Assembly: GCF_021347895.1 (NCBI RefSeq)
Contig: NC_067118.1
Location: 42,495,255-42,559,254, forward strand
Direction: 5' to 3'
Source: Acanthochromis polyacanthus
Taxonomy: Eukaryota > Chordata > Actinopteri > Pomacentridae
Length of the DNA stretch: 64,000 nt
Positions within the stretch are counted from its first letter, which is position 1; each line of letters starts with the position of its first letter. Shown here in pieces: positions 55,645-64,000 of the stretch. The notes beneath the pieces are model-generated. The model was not told the origin of the DNA. It ran no database searches and saw only the letters and a program-made list of their open reading frames with translations. The position numbers and the translations under genes were made by a program.

Positions 55645-58600
55645 ACGGACGGACGGACGGACGGACGGACGGACGGGCAGAGGCCTGCGCTCTCCGAGTG
55701 CTTTTCTAGTTACTACTATTTTTATTATTATTATTTTATTTCTATTACTACATTTACTGCCACATAAGCTGCTGTAACAATGTGAATTTCCCCTGGCATG
55801 GGTAGAAATAAAGGACTTATCTTGTGCAGGTTGGGATCCATGAATAAACTAATTTTACAGAAGGATTTTGGGCTGCACAGCAAGCATTGCTTTACTAACT
55901 ACATGAGCGCTGAATCGAGCACTGATATTTAACTGCAAAACACCAAATATGCAAGAAAAAGAACAAAATCTGCAACTTTTTTCCTGAACTCCTAAGATGT
56001 AGAATGACTTGTAAACCTTCAATTAAAGCTGGAGCTCATAGCTACAAATGTACTTTACATTAATCAGATTTTATCTCTGTTTCCAAACTCTGCAAACCAC
56101 ACTACTTCAATAAGCATTCAGAATCTTTAAGAGTAAAAAACACACGTCATACTGAAGAATATGTTCACCTGCTGTATGATTTCCTGGGGAAGACATGTCA
56201 GCATCAGTGGTGTGGTTGGAGGAGCTGGCCTCCCCCTGGGGCACAGTGGAGGATGCTGCTAGAAGCGCCAGGACATGGTTGCTAAGATCGAGAGGCTTTG
56301 GGGAAGTGGATATCCCTACAGAAACACTGCCTTGAGAATGACTCAGGTCCACTGATGTAGACACGCTGGTACCAACCTCTGCAGCCACAGTGCTCTGTGG
56401 AGAGGCTCGGGAAGCAGAGTCTGTGGTGGGAATGTGATTATCAGTCGGCTGATGTTTGTCAAAGGGGGATGGGGACGTCTGCTGAGATGGGCTGCTGCTA
56501 CTGTGGAAAGCTAAATTAGAGCTGGGCAGCAATGTACAAGGAGAATCGCTCTTCAGAGGACTTGATTTACTGGTCTGAGGAAGAGACTGAGACTGTGCTG
56601 ACGTGAACTGAGAGGAGGCGGTGAGAGGAGAAAGCGGCGCCAAGGGCAGGGGATTAGTGTTATCTGTTCGGCATGGGGACCGAGTCTGTGGGTGCCTGGC
56701 GTTAGAGTGAAGGGCTGGAGAGGAGGGGGACAGTCTGGGGCTCTGTCTGTTGGTGTGTCCACCTCCTTCAGCAGACACAGATCCTGACTGAGCCGAGGCA
56801 GAGCTGGACGCTGAGGCCGCTGCCTGGGCGTTCTGCACGCTGAGAAGGTGTAACAGAGCAGACAGGGGCTGGGTGGGAGGATCTAAGCCGAGAGGCGCAG
56901 AGGTCAGGCCCGTAGTGAAATCCAGAGCCTCGTTTGGCCGAGGAGGCCTGGAAAGGTGCGCCGTCGCTCTGGAGCAGGAAGTCTGGGCATCTGGAGTTGA
57001 GGATGGTTATCCAACAGGACAGCATTCTGGTTCTGCACAGCTGAGGTAGAGGAGGAGGAAAGGTTGATGACTGTAGCAGTAACGGCGTCCTCCGGTGGCG
57101 TCTTTCGCGGTCCGTTAGCCAGCTGCTGGGTGTCTCTCAGCATGCTGAGGACGGTCGAAGATCGCCGCTGCCTCTTCCTGTGCGACACGTTCCGCTCTGC
57201 TGAGGGAGGCAGGTGGGGCGAGGAGGAAGCCAGGGACTGGACCAGAGAGTGGGATGGAGGGAAGAGGACGGCAGAAGCTGCTGCGAGGGAGGGATGGGGA
57301 AGCCTAGTAGAAGCAATGGAGGAGGGGGAGTGGCTGTGGTGTAAAGTGCTGTTTGTTACCTTTGATGACTGCTGCTGCTGTGCCTCTTTCAAGACCTCCA
57401 GAGAAGAAGACAAGCCCCCTGCACTGCTGGCCGCCACTGAGCTCTGACTGTGGGTTATCTGGTTAGCCAGCTGAGCTTTGGCAGCGGCAGACAGCAGGCT
57501 GCTCGCGGGGAAAGAAGCTGGGTGTGGCAGCTTTCCCTGATGGCTGTGGTGGTGGTTGAGAAACGGCCCCAGGGGTAAACTAGAGTGTCCCCCAGAGTTC
57601 AACCCAAAACCTTGTGGTCCTGCACTGGAGGTCGGAGTCATGATACTCTTTGAGGCCTTCGAGGAGAGCGCATGAGGGTTACTACTGCTTTGGTTGGTCA
57701 TCAGGGAGGGGTTAGTGGGGGTCAGGAGGTGGTGGTTATTAGTGCTGCTGTTGCCTGAGTTCTTAAACTGCTCCAAGATGTCTTCCAGCTTGTACTTGGG
57801 GAAGTGGGGGCTGGGGTTTGGGGAGCCCCCGGGGAGTGGGGAGTGTGGAGAGGAAGAGGCGGATTTCCTCCTCTGGGGCAAGTTACTTCCCATCAGTATG
57901 CCTCCTTCTGCTGCCGCTGAGCCTCCTCCCGGCTCGGACAGGGAGGAAGGAGAGGCCGACGGGTGGCGGGAGCGCTGGTGAGGAGACGCACACATGTTAT
58001 GGACAGACGGCGAGAGGGAGGGAGACGGGGAGAGGGGGAGCCTCCCATGATGATGACATGAGGATGATGAGTCTGTGCTCCTCTTCCTCCTCCACCGAGG
58101 GTCATAGGGGAAGAGGGAGGAGGTGAAGAGAGGGGTCCTAGCCGAGGAGAGCCGGGAGTCTCAGGGGTTTTGGGTGTTCTTTGACCTTGACTGATGTTCT
58201 GAGGTGTTGGGGTGCGGGGGGACCTCTGGGCAGAGCTGTGAGCTGGGAATGAGGAGCTGGAGGAGGAGGATGCTGTGAGGGGTGGATGGTGAAGTCTTCT
58301 TAAAGCTTCTAGGGGATGGTGAGAGTTTGAGCCCGTGTGGAGGACAGAGGAGGAACCGTTGTACGGGTAAATGAACTGGTGGGAGGATTTGGGGCTGGCG
58401 CAGGGGTTCGGGTGGAGGTTGTTGTGGGATCGAGCTGGGACTGGATGGAGTTTTGGATAGTAGACGCCACGGTCCTCTTCTTCACGCTCTGCAGGTTCCC
58501 CCTTTGGATCACGGCCGTCCACTCGACTGCTCACCTCTGCAGGTAGAGACAAACAAAGGCCACAGCATGTTACTTCACCTGCTCTCAGAAAGGGCGACTA

Positions 58601-61600
58601 ATGACCGAGACTGAACAATCTGCCTTTATTCAACAGCCAGGAGAAGCATCCTGATCTTTGATTCTAAAGGATAATGGGGTGGAGTCTTGCAGCCATGTAG
58701 GGCGCTATGAATTCTATTTAGACCAGGAGAATCAAACTCATCTTAGTTCAGGTTCCACATTCAGTCCAGTCTGATCTCCAGTAAAACCAGTAAAACCACA
58801 GCAGAATAACCTATAAATAACCACAACTCCTAATTTGTCCTTTGTTTTAGTGCAAAAAGGTACGTTTTGAAAATTCAGGATTTTTTTTTTTTACAAAACA
58901 TAAAGAGCAACCTGAAACGTCTGAAGAAAAATAAGTTCAGTTTCATCAGCATTCAGTATCAGTTTATCATTTCCACATTACAACTTCCAGATCAGAGTGT
59001 CTACAAAGGAACACAACATTTAGTCACCTGGAGGATTTTACCTTATGATGAAAATGACAAAAAAACTAGACAAAATATTACAAAAATGAGACACAAAACA
59101 CTAAAACGAGAAACAAAATGAAACCAATGACACGAAACAAAAAAAGAGACAAAATATTACAAAAAGGTTTCAGAACAACAAAAAAATGGACAAACAACAT
59201 GAGACAAAAAAAACAATGCACAAACAATGACCAGACAAAAACACAAGTGAGACAAAAAGAAACACAAAACAACAAAAACAAACACGACAAAAAACATGAG
59301 ACAAATGACAGAAGTTAGAAAAAAGTACAGAAAACAAAAACAAGACAAAATGTTACAGAAATGAGACACAAGAACAGTGAACAATCTGCCATTTTACTTT
59401 CTGATCCAGACAACTTGTCTTGGTCTACAAATAATTCTAAATTTATAGTTTTACTTATTTACAATCTGCAGTTAATGTCTTCTCTGTAACTTTAACACTT
59501 TGAGGGCCGGATTGGACCCTCTGGAGGACCACTTTTGGACCACGGGCCTCATGTTGGACACCTCTGATCTAGACAACCACCAGCAGAAGAAACTTGTTGT
59601 CCTTTTATTTCACAGTGCAATAACAAAATCTGTATCCTTGGAATCAGAGCAGGTGTCGAAAAGTGCAATGCAGAAGTACACAAAAATAAAAATAATTTCC
59701 AGAGGAAATGATGTAAATTTATAAAAGAGCAGAGAGAGGAGTCATCAAATGCAAAAAAAATTAGCTCTATATGAGCACAAATGCAGGAACATTATGGGTC
59801 AGCAGCTTCTCCCCAAAAGCACATGCACGTCTAGATCATATATTGCACATCTAAATTATTCATTCAGATCCTGTGCACGGTCACGAGGGTCGTTTCCATC
59901 TGTCTGTTACTCAGTGCACATACCAGTGTGAACATTAGAGCTGATATTTGTTGAATCATTGCAGCTTCACTCACTAGACCAGTTCAGACGCCTCCTAAAC
60001 CCACATGTAAAAAGCGTTTTCCAGGACTGTATGGTAGAACTGAGGTAAATGCACCACGGCAAGAGAGTAGAAGTAGAAATCAATTAAGGAGAAATGTATT
60101 TTGACAGCTACTTAGTCTGAATAAAGACAGGCTGATGAGGAAAAATGACAGTTTAAGACACTGACAGACATAAACCGCAGCAAGACAAAGCATTCTCCAA
60201 CTGCACACTTAAATTTTATCTGAGCGTAATTCATCAGCGCTATTAAAGTATGACCGGAGACAGAACGTTTTGGTGTGCAGTACGGTGGTTTCAATCCTGT
60301 GAGGCTGACAGCTGCTGCACATAAGACAGAAAGGTCTACGTGGAATTAATTCTTTCAGTTCCACACCTGCTCCCACAGGATTTCTGACAATCACTGTCTG
60401 CTCATGCAGATGCTACGACCCACTCCCACGGTGTCTCACCATCTCTCACATCCCAGCAATACTTCTTACAGAAAACCTGTCTGGTCATTTCCTCAGAGAA
60501 GAGAACACATTTTTAACCTTTGTTGTTTTCTAGTATTGGGTTTTGTTTGAATGAGAATAAAGTACATTTTTCATGCTGTGGGGTTCTGCTGACGTTTCAC
60601 TAATGTTCATTCCTGTTTATGCATTTTATACAAAGAACCTGATAGAAGAACACAAGAACAACAAAGGAGAGGGCTGGTGCACTTAATAAAGAGGTGGCAT
60701 TATGAGGAAGGACGTATAAAGACAGCATCTCAACGCATCGTAAATCCTGACTGTAAATGGGTTTTCTAAATGGACAATGACCCCAAGCACACTCCAAGAG
60801 TTGTGGCAAAACAGCTTAGGGACACCACAGTCAAGATACTGGAGTTAAAATGACAAAGCCTTGTCCTCAATCCAACAGAAAATTTGTGGGCAGCAGTGAA
60901 GAAGCATGTGTGAGCAGGAAGGCCTACGAATGTGACTCAGTTCCAGCAGCTGTGTCCAGAAGAACGTCCAAAAGTAAAGCAGCTCGTTGTGAGAAGCCTG
61001 TGGAAGGATATCTGGTGAAACAATGTAAAGGCAACGCTACAGCCAAGGGAATGAATTTTCTGATGCACTTACAATGTGAATAAAGAAATAAATGAACTTT
61101 CTCTTCACTATTATTCTGACATTTCACATTCCTAAAATAAAGCAGCGCTCCTAAATGATCCGAGACGGAATGTTTGCTAGGATTAGATGTCAGGAAATAT
61201 GAAAACCAGGGTTTAAATGCATTTGGCTAAAGGTGTATACAAGCTTCCGACTTCAACTGTACAGACATGGTTAAGGCCGATAATAACAGCCTTTCATACT
61301 TTCACAAATAAACTTTAATCTCTGATTAACATGATGATACCAACTCTGTACTTTTACTCACTTTGGAATTTTGTGTTGGATCCTGCAGGACCTGCAAGAT
61401 CTTTGTCTCATAGCAGTCTTATGCACAAAGCTACTACTGTGCACAGGACACATTCAGCACCAACATTTAATGATTTTACATAAGGCCTCTATACACTGTG
61501 TGACTTTAACAATCTTCTAAGCTCACAGCTTGCTCCGCTATACGACATACCGTTGGCATCTTCGGTATCTATCGTCTGGGATGGTCAAAAATCACAGTGT

Positions 61601-62328
61601 GTAGAGGTCTTTACAGACACTTTAATCACACCAGAATTGACACGAACCTCTAACTCATGATGCCATTCAACCTTTGAGAGGAAATCTGTAGAAATTAGCG
61701 TAGATAAATGTCAAAACTACTTGTCTATGACGTGTGACGGCAGGGAATGCAGGAGGAGCTCGTCTCAGTTGTTAAACATTACCTGGATGATGAAAGTTGG
61801 CAAAGGGGAGCTGTGAGGCCTGCATACTCCGACACAGAGCCGCCATCGCTACCACTTTCCTGCGGTGGTTACACAGTTTGGTCATGTCCTGCTCTGCTTT
61901 GCCTAATGGCTGGCTGTGCTGTTCCACCTTCACGCCCACAGTGAAGTTGAAAACCTGCAAGATAAAAGACAGAATTCAAAGAGAGCTCTGTGCATCACAT
62001 TTAATCAGATTTAGGACAGCTGAGGGCACCGATGCAGGTATTTTACATTCCTGTTCGGACACTCACCAAGTAAAAACAGGCAAAGATAATCTACTGCACT
62101 GGTCAGGTGTGTTCGGGGAGAATATACAGCCCTCACTGTGTTTTCTTTTATTTGTAGATGGCGAATATGAAAGAAGAGCATGTTAAATTTGAAAACTCAC
62201 AAACCAACTTGTAGATTGGCTTTACCTTATGGATGATGAGTGGGCACTCCAGACCACATTTGCAGGTGCCATCAGTCAACAGATAGGTCTTGACCTCATC
62301 CAGAGTGGACAGGGCAGTGCCATTGGGA
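47626..62328 (-). CDS. mbd6: mbd6-like gene (MBD5/MBD6 family), 5' incomplete
   Basis: Chromatin protein of the MBD5/MBD6 family; in human these associate with the PR-DUB (BAP1) deubiquitinase complex through a methyl-CpG-binding-like domain that does not bind methylated DNA. Seen: ten exons, about 1,630 codons. [18 protein letters not shown] and [11 protein letters not shown] are the family's MBD signature; the second matches MBD6 better, while [18 protein letters not shown] and the length look more like MBD5. The mbd6 call rests mainly on linkage to kif5a (human 12q13). The start codon and first MBD half lie beyond 62351, probably beyond the window. The largest exon has two frame breaks. 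Confidence 0.88.
47850..48040. repeat. Fragment of the AGGAGGTCCTCG element
   Basis: Carries CAGAGTTCCGTTCCTACA and GTAAGTCGGAACTCCGGAGA, as at 51440-51520 and 63540-63600, without the rest of the element. Confidence 0.55.
48207..48741. mobile_element. TTAACCC MITE (piggyBac-like), copy 1, hairpin
   Basis: Same family as 49841-50340. Right end AGCAGGAGGGTTAA is clear; the left end is decayed. Contains the inverted repeat at 48361-48438 (AATCAACCAAAATCCAGCGA and its complement). Intron before the last mbd6 exon. Confidence 0.78.
49285..49351 (-). CDS. mbd6: mbd6 small acidic exon
   Basis: 67 nt, phase 2 in and 0 out. Encodes [20 protein letters not shown] followed by AT. Acceptor ATCAG, donor GTAAGA. 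Read-through would add unrelated sequence to 49027, so the donor is preferred. Confidence 0.82.
49462..49514 (-). CDS. mbd6: mbd6 small basic exon
   Basis: 53 nt, phase 0 in and 2 out. Encodes [17 protein letters not shown] plus the first two bases of Thr, a strongly basic stretch that could act as a nuclear localisation signal. Acceptor CCCAAG (AAG rather than CAG), donor GTAAGC. Confidence 0.82.
49841..50340. mobile_element. TTAACCC MITE (piggyBac-like), copy 2, 500 bp
   Basis: Both termini present: TTAACCCTCGTGTCGTCCTG and, reversed at the right, TTAACCCTCCTGTTGTCTTC. Begins and ends with TTAA, as piggyBac-type insertions do. A hairpin of about 35-bp stem lies at 50016-50087. Intronic in mbd6. 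Confidence 0.88.
50573..51343 (-). CDS. mbd6: mbd6 exon, conserved C-terminal region
   Basis: 771 nt, phase 0 on both sides, open throughout. Encodes [20 protein letters not shown] onwards, including [20 protein letters not shown] and [17 protein letters not shown], ending NEQGM. Acceptor CACCAG, donor GTGAGT. Confidence 0.92.
51434..52669. mobile_element. AGGAGGTCCTCG element, copy 1, about 1.24 kb
   Basis: Left end AGGAGGTCCTCGACTCATGT, right end reversed AGGAGGTCCTCGCTTTACGA. Contains a minisatellite of 32-34 bp units (GGAGCTAAGTTATGGGTTTT) at 51770-51950 and a CATTTTGTG array at 51960-52310. No coding capacity. Intronic in mbd6. Confidence 0.75.
53090..53235 (-). CDS. mbd6: mbd6 exon
   Basis: 146 nt, phase 1 in and 0 out. 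Encodes [36 protein letters not shown] and [13 protein letters not shown], the repeated hydrophobic motif style typical of MBD5/6. Acceptor CTGTAG, donor GTAGAT. Confidence 0.9.
53349..53457 (-). CDS. mbd6: mbd6 exon
   Basis: 109 nt, phase 0 in and 1 out. Encodes [20 protein letters not shown] and [16 protein letters not shown]. Acceptor CTTCAG, donor GTGAGT. Confidence 0.9.
53936..54966 (-). CDS. mbd6: mbd6 exon, Gln/Leu/Pro-rich
   Basis: 1,031 nt, phase 1 in and 0 out, open throughout. Encodes [20 protein letters not shown] onwards. It contains a glutamine-rich tract (54519-54620, mixed CAA and CAG) and a long Leu/Pro/Ala-rich region, ending QHAQPQ. Acceptor CCACAG, donor GTAGGC. The CAA/CAG tract may vary in length between individuals. 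Confidence 0.92.
55258..55461. repeat. Perfect 48-bp inverted repeat with 108-nt loop
   Basis: Arms at 55258-55305 (starts ACTCAAAAAGTCATGGACGG, ends ACAGAATGTCC) and 55414-55461 are exact reverse complements. Intronic in mbd6. Confidence 0.95.
55462..55676. repeat. (GACT)n then (GGAC)n microsatellite
   Basis: About 44 copies of GACT, switching near 55637 to GGAC, starting directly at the end of the inverted repeat. Confidence 0.97.
56169..58536 (-). CDS. mbd6: mbd6 giant exon, Ser/Pro-rich, two frame breaks
   Basis: About 2.37 kb, phase 1 in. Low-complexity Ser/Pro/His sequence containing the conserved [18 protein letters not shown] (around 57500) and an [14 protein letters not shown] block (around 57170). 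Three successive frames are used: from 58536 to about 58040, then to about 57000, then to 56169. Each change equals one lost base, so the true exon would be 2,370 nt, restoring phase 1 to the next exon. Acceptor CTGCAG, donor GTGAAC. Confidence 0.88.
58726..59571 (-). mobile_element. hAT-like MITE, copy 8
   Basis: Right-end block ATCAAACTCATCTTAGTTCA near 58730, left-end block GGGCCTCATGTTGGACACC near 59565, about 330 bp of internal units. Lies in the mbd6 intron upstream of the giant exon. Confidence 0.8.
60680..61259 (+). pseudogene. Tc1/mariner (Tdr1/Sleeping Beauty-type) remnant
   Basis: Decayed 3' third of a Tc1 transposase: CAAATGGACAATGACCCCAA-like at 60768, then AATTTGTGGGCAGCAGTGAA and GGAAGGATATCTGGTGAAAC. 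The element ends AAGCTTCCGACTTCAACTG followed by TA, which is the reverse of the CAGTTGAAGTCGGAAGTTTA terminus of this clade. The 5' end and left terminus are missing and the frame is broken. Mbd6 intron. Confidence 0.85.
61783..61954 (-). CDS. mbd6: mbd6 exon, MBD extension
   Basis: 172 nt, phase 0 in and 1 out. Encodes [20 protein letters not shown] and [20 protein letters not shown], ending FANFHHP. Human MBD6 has [20 protein letters not shown]. Acceptor TTGCAG, donor GTAATG. Confidence 0.94.
62226..62328 (-). CDS. mbd6: mbd6 exon, second half of the MBD domain
   Basis: 103 nt, phase 2 in and 0 out. Encodes (S)[20 protein letters not shown] and [14 protein letters not shown]. Human MBD6 has SGTELSSLEQTRSYLLSDGT and CKCGLECPL. 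Acceptor CTGTAG, donor GTAAAG. The first base completes a Ser codon begun in an upstream exon not found here. Confidence 0.93.
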
Positions 62329-62517
62329 CTACAGGGAGGAATAAGGACCAAAGAGGGCAGAATTTAGCACTTCTAGACATCTGAAAGGCTGCACATACAA
62401 ACTGAAAGACGCTTCTTTTGTGTATTAAAGAAACTCCTCAATCAAACTTGTGGCAATTTAGAACACAATTAAGACAACAGATATAAAGGAAAATAAATAT
62501 ATTACATCTCTGAAATC

Positions 62518-62640
62518 TTAGAACAGAATAGAACTTTATTTGTCATTGCAACAAGTACAACGAAATTGCAAAAGCCCTTCAGTCAGTGCAAGACAGTGTG
62601 AAGAAATACGCTAAAAGATTAATAAGAATTGTAATTAATA
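62518..62640. repeat. Short dispersed repeat
   Basis: GAATAGAACTTTATTTGTCATTGCAAC-type sequence followed by ACAACGAAATT, a segment seen widely in fish genomes. Class not determined. Confidence 0.45.
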
Positions 62641-63530
62641 TGATAAAATACTGTAATACAGGCTCAAAACTTTCAGCATACATAAAGTACATACAGAAGA
62701 AAAATCTCTGAAACTAAACAACTAAAGTAAAATAACTGACTCTTCAATGCCCACAAGACGTGCATTTCAATGTGATCTCTCCTCCATTTCCCATGTCTTG
62801 TCATCTCTTTTTAAACAAACTAATATTGTGTTTCGCTAGCTAACTGTATTAATTTATCACTATTCTATGTTGCAGACATCTTTAAAAAAGCTGTTCTCGC
62901 ATTATATTGCAGCTTACACAATAGTCAAGCCTCTCTCCATCCAACTAGCTTGAAAATGACTCTAAAAAGCCGAAGGTCCGAATCCAGCATCACGTATAAA
63001 ACATCAGATTCTGCTCAGCTTCAGTTTGCGCAACACTCAAAGACAAGCAGATTGTTCAACTAAATACTTCCAAATGAAAATCCCCTCTTCTGCCCTGAGT
63101 CGGTCAAAGCAATAAAGGCAAAGGGAACTCCTCATACAACAAAAGAGGAGCTCCAATGCTCCTTTTATTACACCAGCAGTGTTAAAGTGCTCCTGAAGAT
63201 GACAACAGATTCCAGCAAAGAAAAGGATGGCGTTTATCTTCGACAGAGCAAGGCAGGAAGAGGCCTTGTTTAGATAGCTATATGAATTTTTCTTTCTATT
63301 GTTGACACCCTGACAAAGAGTCAGTGTCGTCAAAGAGGTCAACGATGTATCAAATAGACCCAGCTTCTTAGAAACCTCCTCTTTGCTCTACCTGTAAGAG
63401 CCGCTTGGAAAAATTATGCTGATTTCAAACACTAATCCAAGTTGGAAGAGTTCTCAGACAGCGTAGTCCTCCACCAAGGCCTCGCCATTCCAAACAAAAC
63501 GATCTGGATCCACAGCAAAATGTTTTACAG

Positions 63531-64000
63531 GAGGTCCTCGACTTACATCAGAGTTCTGTTCTTATGGACCTCCGTAAGTCGGAACTCCGGCGAAAATGTA
63601 ACCAAATCCATTCCGTGCATCATAACATCCATCAGTTCTTCATAAAGTCATGAATACCAACGACTTTCATGCATGTATGAATCATTTTACTAGAAGATAA
63701 CAGAATATTGTAACAGCCTGATATTGTTGTTGATGTTTCAGTGTTTATTGTTCAGTTCCAGATTTACCTGATGTCAGTGAACGTGTCATGTTTAGTTAGC
63801 TCACCTCTGATTGGCTGAGAGTCAGCAGTAGAGAGAGCTGGGAACGGCGGCTAATTCTGGAGCTAAGTTATGGGGTTTTCCTAGTTCTTCTGGAGCTAAG
63901 TTATGGGGTTTTTCTACTTATTCTGGAGCTAAGTTATGGGGTTTTCCTAGTTCTTCTGGAGCTAAGTTATGGGGTTTTTCTACTTATTCTGGAGCTAAGT
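63531..64000. mobile_element. AGGAGGTCCTCG element, copy 2, cut by the window end
   Basis: Begins AGGAGGTCCTCGACTTACAT and follows the copy at 51434 through GTTAGCTCACCTCTGATTGG into the GGAGCTAAGTTATGGGGTTT minisatellite, which continues past 64000. Confidence 0.78.

Noticed and set aside
63765..63785. Splice-donor-like site that might end the first mbd6 coding exon
   Set aside because: The same sequence occurs at 51685 inside the AGGAGGTCCTCG element, so it is repeat sequence.

Overview
The window is vertebrate nuclear DNA, almost certainly from a teleost fish. Two spliced genes with vertebrate proteins lie head to tail on the minus strand. The introns and flanks are full of fish-type repeats: tRNA-derived SINEs with target-site duplications, a fossil of the Sleeping Beauty/Tdr1 type of Tc1 transposon, an RTE-type LINE remnant, several MITE families and very long simple repeats. 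Nothing bacterial or viral was seen.

Gene 1 is kif5a, kinesin-1 heavy chain (13041-43808, minus). I could place 28 coding exons with matching splice phases, summing to about 1,042 residues against 1,032 in human KIF5A. Exons 1-11 are the motor and neck region (36-43.8 kb and 26-36 kb), exons 12-23 the stalk coiled coil, exon 24/25 the IAK autoinhibitory motif, and exons 25-28 the KIF5A-specific tail ending QETAAS. A consensus donor 7 nt after the stop pairs with a strong acceptor at 11738, so the 3' UTR probably continues in a terminal exon from 11737 to about 8000, where an AATAAA lies at 8018-8023.

Gene 2 is an MBD5/MBD6-family gene, called mbd6 by linkage (47626-62328, minus; the 5' coding exon is outside the window). 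Ten coding exons run from the end of the methyl-CpG-binding-like domain, through very long low-complexity Ser/Pro/Gln-rich exons, to three tiny basic exons at the C-terminus. In human, MBD6 and KIF5A are close neighbours in the same orientation on 12q13, which agrees with this layout.

Layout: 1-2350 intergenic, with a degenerate 260-285 bp tandem array at 247-1570; 2359-3530 MITE; 3870-4070 GC-rich possible promoter; 4136-5170 repeat; 6300-7450 SINE plus RTE remnant; 8000-43808 kif5a with many intronic repeats; 43809-44230 GC-rich promoter and 5' UTR of kif5a; 45590-62328 mbd6; 62330-64000 mbd6 intron or upstream DNA with a repeat running off the end.

Main cautions and leads. (1) Five kif5a exons and one mbd6 exon carry single-base indels, mostly one base missing from a short homopolymer, in otherwise well conserved coding sequence. 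They look like uncorrected long-read errors and will break automatic gene models. (2) The kif5a tail micro-exon corresponding to human exon 27 is 40 nt (28 nt in human by the encoded peptide), so skipping would shift the frame in the same way as the human ALS-type skipping event. (3) At least eight MITE copies share terminal sequences but contain a growing degenerate internal minisatellite. (4) mbd6 introns carry two MITEs with near-perfect hairpins of about 35 bp stem and one perfect 48-bp inverted repeat.
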